From Mermis nigrescens (lineage: Eukaryota; Nematoda; Enoplea; Mermithida; Mermithidae), in contig JAVLUZ010000145.1 in the NCBI GenBank assembly GCA_036768485.1, positions 20,338,706 through 20,402,705 on the forward strand: a stretch of DNA of 64,000 bases, written 5' to 3'. This document shows positions 44,471 through 56,396 of this stretch, piece after piece (position 1 is the first letter of the stretch; every line of letters starts with the position of its first letter). The notes below the pieces were generated by a model that was given only the letters and a program-made list of their open reading frames with translations, was not told the origin of the DNA and ran no database searches. Made by a program: the position numbers and the translations under genes.

Positions 44471-45203
44471 TTGGCCCTCCGCAAATTATTTGAATTTTTG
44501 GTGTAAACTTTACACACTCACGACGCGCTCGGTATTGAGTGTAAACAAGACAAAAAATGGGGGCACTAAGTTTTTTTTATTATCTACCTTTTAAAAAAAC
44601 TGCACCTCTCAGATGTGTGCCGTTATAGCTGTGAGGGGGGGACACAAATTTCGCACTCGCTGTGAAAAACATATAAGAAAAAAGGATGGCCAAGTATATT
44701 ACTAGTGGAAAAATGCTCGAAGAGCACTAAAAGTTATATGTTTGTGTTTGTTGGAAGAGTCAAAAGTGGAATACAAGCAGTATTTAGTAACATTAATGCG
44801 ACAAACGATATCAAAATTCACCAACAAAAATGTACACAATCAACCCAAAATCAAACATATCTCCGCCTTTTTTCATGATCAACTGTCAAAATTACAGCCG
44901 TGCTTAGATGACGAAACGGGCGCCCGCAGAGAGCTACATACTAACTTTAAGGGCCTCTAAAATCGCTAAAAAGTTGAAGTACATGCCATATACAATTCAT
45001 TTGTTGGCGGCCCTCATAGAATAACTATATTTTTATGAATCAAATGAAAAGGCTGTGACAGAAATTATTGAGTTGATTTTTCAATATACCTACTCAATTA
45101 ACAGGCCCTAATGTAAAGTTTGGATTGTTTTTGGTAAAGCAGAATTTTAGTGAAATTTTAAGATTTCTTCCAACAGATAGGCCTTGAAGATATCGAAAGA
45201 TAT

Positions 45204-45220
45204 NNNNNNNNNNNNNNNNN
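45204..45220. other. Assembly gap of 17 N
   Basis: A run of N between TATCGAAAGATAT and TTTTAGGCAG. The repeat on the right (E family) lacks its left half, so real sequence is missing, probably more than 17 bases. Confidence 1.
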
Positions 45221-45402
45221 TTTTAGGCAGTTTGTGGTAAAAATTGAGGGGGTTTTGACAAGAGCACTTGGCGGCAACTATAAAAAACGTTTTATAGGCG
45301 TTTTTGGTCGTTTGAACAGCAAAAAAATTGTGAACGTTCAATTTACTGTTTTGGTTTTTGCATTTCAACCCCCCTGTCGAGTCTGACCTTTGTGCACCTA
45401 TG
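45221..45402 (+). mobile_element. E-family MITE fragment beside the assembly gap
   Basis: The right half of the family (AAATTGTGAACGTTCAATTT to TTTGTGCACCTATG) begins right after the N run at 45204-45220, so the left half is lost in the gap. Confidence 0.6.
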
Positions 45403-45409
45403 ATTCATG

Positions 45410-45763
45410 CAGAGCATGGGAATTCTGAGGGGTGGTTGAAATTCTAAAGTGCCTTTTTTGTCCCAAAAATGCTGGGTACGCGTAAAAAACACCGTTTTCT
45501 GGCTTTTCTGACTTTGCTCTATCTTTCTAGAGCTTAAAAACATGAAAAAATTTCGAAGAAAATAGAAAAGTCTAATAAATTGAACAGAACATAGTCAAAA
45601 CATGAGTATGTAGCGCGAAGCACCGAAATTTTGACACTTTTGAGCAAATAAAAAGCTAGAAACGCTAAAAAAGCAACTTTCTTTCGAATTTTTAGGGAAT
45701 TCTCTTAAACTTTCGAAGAATCGCGAATTCTGGGGGGGGATTTCTGCGGAGGTGAACCGTATG
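45410..45763 (+). repeat. B-family repeat copy
   Basis: CATGCAGAGCATGGGAATTC through AGCGCGAAGCACCGAAATTT to GTGAACCGTATG. Directly follows the E-family fragment. Confidence 0.62.
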
Positions 45764-47061
45764 TAAATAATGGCTTTTTTGAACTTTTCATATCGGCTTG
45801 CATTGCAACAATTGGGCATATGAGAAATTAATCCAGGATCTCAGATAAGAGAGAATGCAACGCTGAACGTATGTTTTGGGGCTCGGAGGTCTGGGGTGGC
45901 GCGCTCAAGCATACTTAGAGGGTATAAGGCACAACATTGGGAAATTTTGCAAAATAAGCTCTGAAATCTCGATTTTTACCTTAAAATTCTCATAAAATCG
46001 TCCGAATCTTGGTCCTGAATTAAAGTGATAAATATATCAAATAGACTGGCAGCGAGCGCGGAGATTATCTAATATTTGCATGTCAGAATGACTAAAAAAT
46101 TCTTAAAACGCGTGAGATGCGAATCTTTTGTTGACTTGTCTTGTTTTGTCTTGCCAAGAAACTTTTAAAAAACGCAATCTTTGCAAAGCGCACGAATTTT
46201 CTGCATGCTTTTCAATTTCTATTGACTAGAAATGATTGCGAATAGATAATCTTCGCACGGCGATAAACGCTTTTTAGCCTTATGTTGTCATCAAGCTAAA
46301 TTAATAGTAAAAACAAGAAGAAATCGGTGCAAAGCGCTGAATTTCTTGTGTTTCTTCTCAAAAATCGTCGCAGATCAGCGTTACGCAGCCGCACTGGCTA
46401 CGCTAGTGTGGGTCATGGAAATGAGGTCAACTTCTCGTAAAGCATAATTTAAGGTCGTCAGCTAGATTGTGGCTTTTATTTTGCTCTCTGTCCAAGCTAG
46501 CTCCATTCCGTCTTGAGGTATTGTTTCACCATATGTGTGCTTTTGTCGGAGCGAATCGATTGCTTGTTTATTATATTTTTCTTTTACTTTTAAATTTATT
46601 TTATATATTACTGGATACGATAGTCCTCTTTCATACGACGAGCATTTTGAACGACTGAATTTGTGTAGACTTTAATGTGTCGCATATTTGTCTATGTTTG
46701 ATGTAGGTCAAGTCGAGAAAAATCTTTCCTCGTCATGCATGACTGATTTTATGTGTTTAATAAAAATACTACTTGCTGCAAAATCTGTCTAAGCTAGTCG
46801 TACCTCTTGTCCACTCTAATTTACATAAATTCGATTCTTTTCATAAGTATATTTCCGTTTGAAATAATTTGCCGATCTTATACTTTCTTCCCCAACTTGA
46901 ATATACTTAAATCCAGACTAACTGACGTCGACTTACCTTAGTGTTTACAAGGGCGAGCGTAAAAAATTGTCATTATCATGACTCGTTTGTTCCCTTTTGC
47001 GTTGCGTTGCTCTTTTTATCGACGATACCTGTTCCTAATCCTTTTTTGCATTCATCGTAAT

Positions 47062-47572
47062 CAGTAGCGGATCTAGGATTTTCCTAAGGGGTCTTACCCG
47101 AAGCTAGAAAGATTGAAAAGTAGGTCGAGGAATTTGCTCTTTACGTGCAAAATAATGTTTTTTTCCGGCGTTTTACGTTCTCTACGTTTATTTCAAGTCG
47201 CTTTTGGCGCAATATTTTTCAAGAAAAAATTTTGAAATTTTCGTAAATTTCATGCGAAAAAATCATTAAATTTCTTTGACTTAAGTGAAAATTAGGCGCG
47301 AAGCGCCGGAAAATTCGTGAAACTCAGGTGGATGGTTCTTTAAAAGTTGAACGACTGTTCGATTTCCTGTATATGCAGCATTCGCGCAAAGCGTCGAAAT
47401 TATTCGAAAAGTAAGCCTTTTAGAAATCGGTTGAAACCTATTGCTTTAGCCGGAAAAATTTTATGATCACTGTCGGCTTAAAATCATTGTAAATTACTTA
47501 TCTATTTTTTAATTCGCTAACCATTTTGGGCCAATGGGTGGCGGCTGCTCCACCGCCCTAAATTCGCCCATG
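47062..47572 (+). mobile_element. G-family MITE, diverged copy
   Basis: Starts CAGTAGCGGATCTAGGATTT and ends TAAATTCGCCCATG; contains the GGCGCGAAGCGCCG motif. Target duplication no longer readable. Confidence 0.6.
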
Positions 47573-48332
47573 CTTGTAAGTGTCGTACGTTCTTGCGATA
47601 AAACATTTCAGTTCAGTTCAGTTCATAGGCTTAATGAGGCCCGAATCCACGATTTTGTTTGGGGGTTGCACGAACGCGACCAATTTTTTAATAGGGACCA
47701 ATGAATGACTTCAGAAGAAATTTTTACAAGCACTTGAGCTGCACAATTTACAGATTTCGCCGTTAGTTCACCTTTAATAAAGTGAGAATGCAAGTTATAC
47801 CTTGTATTCTACAGATGGAGGTCTGGAATGGCGTGCTTAATTGCCCAGCAGGGTCTATGGGAGCAGAGTCTTTGAAACTTTGTAAAAAGCGCACTTTAAT
47901 GAAATCGTAACGTTAAAATTTTTACGATTCAAGTAGAATCATGCTTCTTTATTCAGCCTAAAAATAAGTCAAAGCTCACTTATTAGTATGCAGATGAATA
48001 AATAATATACATATCAAATTTATATAGATATATTTAGTAGGGTAAAACACATACAAAGTTCTAACTTAAATATGAATTATCGATGCAAGATAAGTTGTGA
48101 CAGCACATCAATAAATAACACATGTATTTAATTTATATAGTCATTTGTAGCAGGGTAAAAATACATACAAAATTTTAAATTAATTTTGAGTTTGAAAAAC
48201 AAGCCAATACAACAGCTTTTTTATCGTGAAAGCAAGATAGCACGTCATTATAGAAGAATTTGCCATGCTTTCAATTCAAATTTCGCAAAATATCAGAAAT
48301 AGGTTCGAAATTCGCTCTTAATGTGTGAAACA

Positions 48333-49100
48333 GTGTTTTTTTTGTACAAGGTCCGTTTGTACATGTACAAAGATGGTCCCCAAAAGTCTTTGTACATTTT
48401 GTACATGCAAATTTTTGTGTACTATAACATAGTACAGTAGCGATTTTAGTGTGGTAAAACAGGGTTTTCGATCTTTGGTAGTGTATTTCAGCTAATTTCT
48501 GGATTCTGACGCCGAAAATTACTAAAAATTATCTGAAAACGGCGCGAAGCGCTGAAAAAATATTGACATTTTTCCATTCTAAATGCAAATTCTGCCATTT
48601 TAAAGATATATAGGACAAATAATTTATCAGTTCGGCGCGAAGCGCCAGAAATTATGAATTTTGCTCCTTTTTTACAGTTTTGTCTTCCTATAAAACTTTG
48701 TACATTTTGTACACACAAAATTTTTGGAGTACTATAATATGGTACAGCAGCGATTTTAGTGTCGTAAAAACAGAGTTTTCGACTTTTCGTAGTGTGTTTT
48801 AGCTAATTTCTGGGTCTCTAAGGGCAAAAATCACTAAGAATCGTCTTAAAACGGCGCGAAGCACCGAAAAAATTTGACAATTTTACTCTTGAAATGCAAT
48901 TTCTGCCATTATAAAGATATATAGAACACACAATTACTCATCTCGGCGCGAAGCGCCGAAAATTTTTCGAATTTTAGACCTTTTTTGCAATTTTTGTCTT
49001 CCCAAAAATCTTTGTACATGATACCAAAGACGGTCCCGAAAAGTCTTTGTACATCGGGAAAAATCTTTGCCGAATACAAAAAAAACCGTGGTGTGAAATG
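48333..49100. repeat. F-family tandem duplication, period about 308 bp
   Basis: TGTACATTTTGTACATGC at 48391 and TGTACATTTTGTACACAC at 48699 begin two matching units, each with two GGCGCGAAGCGCC cores and a GTACTATAA..GTACAG stretch. It ends about 200 bases before COA6. Confidence 0.65.
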
Positions 49101-49308
49101 ACGTTTTTTCGGCGTTTCACGTTGTCTATGTCTACCACTATTTATTCTATTCATATGTAAATGTAGCTGGCGAATTTAATTCAGCAATACTTTGTTAGCA
49201 AGCTGCTTGGTACTTGCATACGGCTACCCGACGCTAACTCATTTTAAAGCTATTAAAGTGAGTAGTTGCTCGTAGATACGCCCACTGTTGGTATCTACTT
49301 GAACCTCA

Positions 49309-49470
49309 ATGACGTCAGTCAAATCAGAAAATCCACCAACAAAAGCTGAACGAACGGTGTGCTACAAAGGTCGCGATAGTCATTTTGAATGCTTGGATAA
49401 GAATAACGGTGACGAAAATCTGTGTCAACAAACGAGAAAATTATTCGTGGAATCTTGCCCTGCTCGTTGG
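49309..49470 (+). CDS. COA6: COA6 exon 1
   Basis: Starts at the ATG in CTCAATGACG; the nearest in-frame upstream codons give no better start. It encodes 54 residues including all four structural cysteines of the twin CX9C-type helical hairpin. The exon is followed directly by donor GGTAACG. Confidence 0.9.
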
Positions 49471-51473
49471 GTAACGTGAAACACAGACATGTAGTAGCTC
49501 AGTATTTTGTGAGAGATAGTCGGCTATTGGTGGGGCATACATTCACACGACGCGATTAAAAGGTCTGGGAGGGAGTAAACCGAGTTTGGGGGCATACATG
49601 TACGTAGGTGTGAGTAAGGGCTTATTACCCCCACTGGAGAGTCAGCCAGACAAGTATTGCACGGTGATTTCGAGCTGACGGAACGTTTTCTGCATCATTT
49701 TTGAAGACAAAATTCGTGGAAATGTTAACATTTTTCGACGCCTCGCGGCAGATTATTTATTACTCTTGTGTGATTTTTACTTAAAAAATAAAAAGTGCAC
49801 AAAATTGATCGACTTCTATATTTTTTAGTGTTAAAAACGATATAATTGAGCAAAATACTTTTAAAACGCGGTTTTACCACAAAACGCGCTTGACAGACTA
49901 TTTGTACCATTTTCGTCGTTTGAATAGCAAAAAATTTGTGAAAACTAAATTTATCGTTCTGATATTCTGGCGGCGGTAAATGATCAATTAATTTTGTCAT
50001 CTAGTGTTGAATTTTGATACTCAATTCGTTGTATTTCTTTTTTTTTACGAATTTTTGTGATTAAATTTGCACAAAAAATAACAATAAGGGCGATGGAATG
50101 ACCTGTATCATCAAACATATACAAAATAATGGAAGTAAAAACCCTCCGTGAATGAATTGAAGAGTTTTCTGCCCGAAAAGTAAGTAATTGTATTCGAAAT
50201 TATACGGTTAGACATTTTCTGACGCTTTTTTACGGTGCGAGCAACAGGTTTTGGTCCAAAATGGCCTGAGGGGGGTATGCGGGGAGGATAAAAAGTGTCA
50301 GTCTTTGGGTGGTGGGGGAACCACTGACGGTGCTGGATCTTCCAACCCCTCTGCTAAATGTATGGTTAAACATTATTGGCAAAAATGCACTAGGTATCTA
50401 GTTTTTCAAGTGATTATATGCGTAGGTGGTACGCGTATTTTAAATAATTATGAAAATTAAGTATGCGCGATTGCTAATATTTTTGTGAATGAAATTGTAA
50501 TAGTAGTCGCTCGCATGTGATGTAAATGATGGTTTAATTGTTTCTCTGAGTTTGACATTCGTTAAGGTGAACTATTTTATAAGTGCCTATCTTTTTTCGA
50601 TATTTGCATTACTTGGTGAATTAATGACTTTACTTCTTTATATTTTTAGGGTGAGTACATATGTGTGTAATCATCAGTTACTTATTAAAGGTTTTTTACG
50701 GATTAGCGGAACCCAAATTCTTTCTGATTCCGAAAAATCCGTGTATTATGCTTAAAATAACTGTTTTTGTCCTCTTCTGATAAAATCATTTGTGATCTCA
50801 AAAAGGTTCAATATTTTTGATGGTTTTCTGCGAAAAACGCGCAAAATTGGTGCAAAAAACGGTACAAAGCGTCGAAAAAATACTCGAGCAATCATTGTAA
50901 AAGCTAAAAATTCTTTTTCTGTATATAACCTACTCTTCTGACGGAAAAATGTGGTTTTTAGAGCTCTGAATTAAAGTCAGTAAATGTCAATAATGTTTAC
51001 TGCCCAGCGCGAAGCGCCAAAAAGTTTGAAAAATCGTGATAAACCTGGCTAAAATCGTTCACACAGCATGGGGATTATGATAGGATAGGGTGCTTTGAAG
51101 TGCTTTTTTTGCTCAGAGTAAACATTTAAAAAATTGAAAGAATATTAAAGATCCGAATAAATTGGACAACATATGGTCAGAAAATGAAAGTATGGCGCAA
51201 AATACCGAAAGGTTTTTAATTTTGAGCAAATGGATAGCTAAAAATGCTCGAAACAGCACATTTGCTATGAATTTTTGATAATTTTTGGAATGTCGCGAAT
51301 TCTGGCGGGTTGTGAAACCCCCAAATCCCTCCCTAAGATCATGTATAATAATGATCATCCGTAGACGCTAGATTTTTCCTCAGGTCGAGCATTTTGACTA
51401 TCAGTATCGATTTAGCAAGTGGAAAATTGCAGAAGAAGCTTCTTTAGCGGCTAAAGAAAAGGCTAAAAAATGA
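49309..51473 (+). CDS. COA6: COA6, cytochrome c oxidase assembly factor 6 (two exons, 83 residues)
   Basis: COA6 acts in the mitochondrial intermembrane space in copper delivery to cytochrome c oxidase subunit 2. Exon 1 is 49309-49470 (ATG to ..CPARW, donor GTAACG at 49471, phase 0). Exon 2 is 51384-51473 (acceptor TTTTTCCTCAG, phase 0, stop TGA). The protein has Cys at 18, 28, 39 and 50, i.e. CX9C and CX10C, the COA6 pattern. It contains VCYKGRDSHFECLDKN, the Trp at 54, and then VEHFDYQYRFSKWK, matching the WIKYFDKRRDYLKFK part of the vertebrate protein. The Lys-rich tail EEASLAAKEKAKK ends it. Total length of 83 is normal for the family. The TGA stop (51471-51473) overlaps the ATG of PRORP (51470-51472). 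The intron contains an E-family and a B-family repeat. Confidence 0.9.
49597..49985 (+). mobile_element. E-family MITE copy in COA6 intron
   Basis: CATGTACGTAGGTGTGAG start and the CAGTAAATTTA-like body, diverged at the right end. Confidence 0.6.
51063..51349 (+). repeat. B-family repeat copy in COA6 intron
   Basis: CAGCATGGGGATTATG through ATGGCGCAAAATACCGAAAG to GATCATGTATAAT; ends about 35 bases before COA6 exon 2. Confidence 0.6.
51384..51473 (+). CDS. COA6: COA6 exon 2, overlapping the PRORP start
   Basis: Twenty-nine codons beginning VEHFDYQYRF after a good acceptor, ending AAAAAATGA. The A of the last Lys codon plus the stop form the start codon of the next gene (ATGA). No 3' untranslated spacer exists between the two genes. 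Confidence 0.88.
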   Translation, partial: VEHFDYQYRFSKWKIAEEASLAAKEKAKK

Positions 51474-51801
51474 TCTTATCGGCCAATCAACTTTCCTTAA
51501 TTAATCTGCGCGCCTTGCGCAGATTTACCATTCGTCTTATTACCAAGCGCGTTATCCGAAATTATTCTACTAGTACATTCGATTTTGGTGAACTGAGTAC
51601 ATCGATCGCCAACCAAATTCGGTCTGTTTGCTTATTCTCGCATCGTAAATTTCATTTTTGTCGTTATTTATGCTCGCAAGACAAAAAATTAATGTCGGAC
51701 GATCAAATTGCGGAAAGTTTACCGTCGTACGACAATGATGTCAATAGTGAACGTGATAGTAACAACGAGGGCGACGCTAACTGCTCGGAGCCGTCAAGAC
51801 G
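51470..51801 (+). CDS. PRORP: PRORP exon 1: mitochondrial presequence
   Basis: ATG overlaps the COA6 stop. The first 35 residues carry nine Arg/Lys and no Asp/Glu before NYSTS, a good matrix-targeting signal. The rest is polar and acidic (NSERDSNNEGDANCSEPS). The donor is GTATAT at 51802, phase 2. The intron side immediately holds a D-family repeat. Confidence 0.8.
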
Positions 51802-54800
51802 GTATATTCACATGCATACATGTAAGGGGGATGGGGAAATCTCCCCCCACCCAAAGTCGGCCGTCCCCCATCTTGTCTCCTCATGGCCAGAAAATTTTTG
51901 AACTCCGGTTTTTGAAAAAAAATCGAATTCTTCGACCGTTTCTAGGCGTTTTTTGGCCAAATATTGGTGGTCATTTACCTTTTTACTAGAATGGCTTGGG
52001 ACCCCCACCCAAAATTTTGTAATTCCTAAATCACTCAAGTGAAATGGACAGGCGTAAAATAAAAATTAGAGAAGCTTATCAAGCTTGATAAGGTATTTGA
52101 AGACAAAAATAAAATCCTTGTTTTCTTTAATTTAGGATAATAATTTATGTACGAACAAACAAGGCAGAGACATATGTAGGTAAGGCGGGGTTAGTTGCCC
52201 GGTTTTAAAAGGGGATGGGTAATTGACCTTCAATTTTTGTCCGAATTTGGCAAAAAGTACCTTAAAATGGCCTAAAAACGCAAAATTCCTCCAAAAGTCA
52301 GGGGGTCTAAACATACATGGGCAATGATTGACGGTTCGCCCCGTCCAACTTCCAGCCAAAAGGGTGGGTGGGTCCCTAGACACTGAAAAAGGTGGGTCTG
52401 GACCTAAATTAAAGGTGGATCCGTGCCTGAAAAAGGTGGGTCGTTCAGCTTAATCAGTGGGTCAGTCACTGAAAAAAGGTGGGTCCATCCATGAAAAAGG
52501 TGCCGAACAGTGTAATAAGATGGTTCCTGTGCATGTTTCGCAAACTGATCATGATATACTGCATCTAGCATTTCCATAAATTATATCCAAAAATTTTCTC
52601 CCCGTACAAAACATAGCCCCGTCCAAGTTACCCCTTCGCCCCGTCCAACTTTTGCTTCGGCCCGTCCTGGTGATGGGCCGATATGGAGCATTGCCCAGGT
52701 GTGGGTCTAAACCGCATATTGATATCTTGTATAGAAAAAGTGATTAGCACAACGGCTCGGAATTTGAGGGGGTCTCGGCCATCTATGGGAGGGGGTAAAT
52801 GACCTCCAATTTTCGGTCAAAAACGGTCTAAAAACAGCCAAAAGATTTGATTTTTTCCGAAAATTGGGGGTCAACAATTTTCTGGCTTTGGGGGATGGGG
52901 GACGTCCGACTCTCCCTGTTACATGTATGGTTATAAGACTGGTTATACTAACTTAATGAACAACCCTTGTACTTTGAGTCCTTAGATAAATCTGCGCGCT
53001 GCGTTCCACCTCCTTAGAGCCGTATTTGCGTGAATGTCGATAATGTATTGCGCACAAGGTCAGATCGACAGCGGGAGGAAGGAATTAACAGAAAACCAAA
53101 CCAGTAAATTTAGTGTTCACGATTTTTTCGCTTTTTAAACGATGAAAATGTCAATGAAGCGCTTTTCTTTGGTAATACCGCATTTTTAGTCCATTTAGAC
53201 TGCATTATATCGCGTTTAGCACTTAAAAATATGGAAAATAATAAGTTTTTTGGACGTTTTTGAGTAAAAAGCCCATAAAAGTATTAATCAGATGCGAATC
53301 GCTCGAAATATTACTGCTTTTGTCTTTAAAAGATGATGCGGAAAACGTTCCGTCAGCTCAAAATCGTCCGACAGTACCTGTATGGTTGATAACGGGGGTA
53401 GTACTCACAGGTGGGTGGCACCAAAGTTCTGGGGATGCAAGATTTTTTTAAAGGTCAAAAAATGGCCTTAAAAATGGTGGTATGGCGGAATACACCATTT
53501 TTCAACGTTTCTCATCGAGCACTATTCATTGACATCAAAAAATTGCGAAAAAACAAAAAAATTTCAAAAATTCAATTCTGGGGGTATTTTGGTTTCTGGG
53601 GTGTTTGGTTTCTTTGAGGTGCATACCCCTCTCAAAGCCCCACGCCCAGGTATGGTTGCACCTCCTCAACATACATGCACAGCATGGGAATTCTGGGGGT
53701 CAAATTTGAAATTGCCTTTTTGGGCACAGAATCAGTGGGTAAGCGTCAATAACATTATTTTTCGGCGTTTCTGACGATGCTCTATCTTTCAGAGCATAAA
53801 AAACAAAAAATTCGAAGAAAAATTCGAATAAATTGAACAAAATATATTCAAAACATGAATATATGGCGCGAAGCGCCGTAAATTTGACACTTTTGAGCAA
53901 ATAGATAGCTAAACACCCTTCACAAATCACCTTTTTCTACGAATTTTTTGGAAATTTTTGTGAATTTCTTGAAAAATCGTACAATGGGGGTGAAACCCCC
54001 AAACCCACCTTCCCTCCCCCAGAACATGTATTTCCCTCACCTACCTATGTGCACGTATGATTGTGCACATACACCTAACATGTGTTAATAAGTGGTGAGA
54101 GGACTACGTTAAACCAAACTAGTCGTTCGCATTTTCTACTTTCATCTTAGTCAAAGCGTTGAATAATGTTGCAGTCCTCGGACGACTCACGCAATCGTCG
54201 AGCCTACTCTCAAGGGTGACTTATCATTGGAGCAGTGCGAAAAACTCAGAGAGCAAAATTTGGCCGCAAAGGTCGCCGAGAGGGTCGTGGATGGGTTAAT
54301 TTTGAGAAAATTCCTACACACTCAACGATTTCGCGCTGGATTTTCGTACTCAAAGTTCCTTCTGAAAAAAGATCTTTTCAACTCTGGATCAGCAATATTA
54401 ACGTCGCATTGTGTGTTCAAGATGCAGAAGTAAATTAATAGGAAAATTGAGCGTTGTTTACTTCGTGAGTAAAACATTGTTTCCCAAGGTCGAAAGTTCA
54501 GGCGGTGAAACACACATGCACATAGGGGGTGAGGGGGTATTACTCCCTAAGGGGTCAGCTAGACCGGCACTGTCCGGCGATTTTGAGCAAACAGGTCTTG
54601 TTCTGCATTATTTTTGACATCAAAATCAGTTAAAAATGTCAAAATTTACTCAAAAAGCGCCCAAAATTGATAAATTTTTGCATTTTTTAGTGTTAAAAGT
54701 GATATAATGCAGTCAAAATGGACTAAATATGCCTTTAAAAATGTGTTATTAACACGAAAAACGTTTTATAGGCTATTTTGACCATTTTGATCATTAAAAC

Positions 54801-56322
54801 AGCAAAAAAAATCGTGAACGTTAAATTTACTGTTTTAGATTTTTGGCATTTCACCCCCCCCTGCCCCCTGCCGACCCTGACCTTGTGCACCTATGGGGTG
54901 AAATCCGAAAATTTGAGGCCACTCTAGCCTTTTTTGCAGGTCAAATGTGAAAAATGGTTAAAACATTTTACATAACATGTTTTAATTTGGAAAAATACAT
55001 TTTAGTACTTTTGTCCAATTCCTGAATAGTTTCATTACTTTTGTTAGTAAAAAATATAAGAATTCATCAAAAATTTTTACTTTCAGGATCATTTTAATCC
55101 ATTTTAGGCATTTTATGGGTGAACAAATCCGAGAATTTCAACATCTTTGCTACTTTCGTACACAAAAGTCATGCAGAAAATGTTTGATCGCTCAAATCCT
55201 CTGACGGTAATTCAAATCTTGGACCCTGAGCCAGGGCTATACCCCTTCGCCCCTATGGGAATGTATGGAGTAAAAGCTCAAGTAAAAGGAAGTTCCTGAC
55301 TTTTTTCTTTACTTATAGCTTTTTTCGTAATTTTGCCTTTTTAATTCTTTTGTACTAATAAATTTTAATTACTTGAGATAGGGTTATAGAACGATAATGA
55401 GGAATAAAAGCGCAAGTCCAAAACTTATTGCAACTACATAAGCTATGTAGAAGGTGCGAAATCTGATAATCTTACAAAATGATGCGCTGAGAAGAATCTG
55501 TTTTACGTTACGCATGATTTAAATTTATTTATACGCCATTTTTGAAATGTAGGGTCGAAAATTGTGTTAAATAATGATAATATATTGTTGATTTAATAAT
55601 TTTTTAATAATTTAAAAATAATAAGTTGCAAAAAAGCTATGTTATTACATCATAAAAGTTTTTTTGGTTTCGCTACTGACAACTGATGAAAGTTAACAGA
55701 ATAATTTGAGCTATTTTATAGAAATGATATCGTTTTATAATATAAGTTGTTAATTTTATCAAACCAGAAAGAGCACTTGCCGTCAGTCTTCTAGAAAGAC
55801 GAAAATGAGATGTACAATATGTAATAGCGGAAGTTCTTTGGAAGTGTCAAGTTATAAAGTGCAGGCACGCAGCTGGCCTCCTGAATTTGGGGTGGTGGAG
55901 GCTAAAATTTTGAATACAGATATCTCAACAAGTATGTACTTGTAGACAGACAAAAATAATTGTGTTTTTGTGCATTCTTCAGCTAGAACTACATATGTAT
56001 TTGAAAGAAAAAATTCTTTAAATTAAGAAAATCAACTCTGATTACAATTCTCTTTAAAAAGCAAGTCGTATAAAATGGCCACACAAATTATTTCTCAACA
56101 TTATATCCGAGCTCAACTGTGTTGGAAAATTGTTTAACTTGTTTTATACTCAATTCTGGTACATAGCCAAGAAAAACAATATAAAAAATGAATAATTTAA
56201 CGAGAAGCATCAAAGAGTTTTGACATATTCACTATCTTTGCACAAACTTGGACTGTTTTGAAGATAAAAGTTGCGCAAAAAAATTTTTTGGCCTATTAGC
56301 TTAAAAGTATGCTAAAATCCAT

Positions 56323-56396
<74 letters not shown>

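Larger units (their letters stand above)
44700..49308. other. Intergenic region before COA6
   Basis: After the 463-bp duplication come an unrecognised 72-residue frame (44742-44960, ending RRELHTNFKGL), the N gap, E, B, G and F repeats. I see no convincing exon. COA6 must have its promoter within or near the F-family duplication or the 200 bp after it. Confidence 0.5.

Noticed and set aside
50551..50650. A possible exon coding one membrane helix (YFISAYLFSIFALLGELMTL) with donor GTGAGT, in phase with COA6 exon 2
   Set aside because: COA6 exon 1 joins directly to exon 2 with the conserved text continuing across (CPARW|VEHFDYQYR); an added helix would break a soluble family of fixed length.
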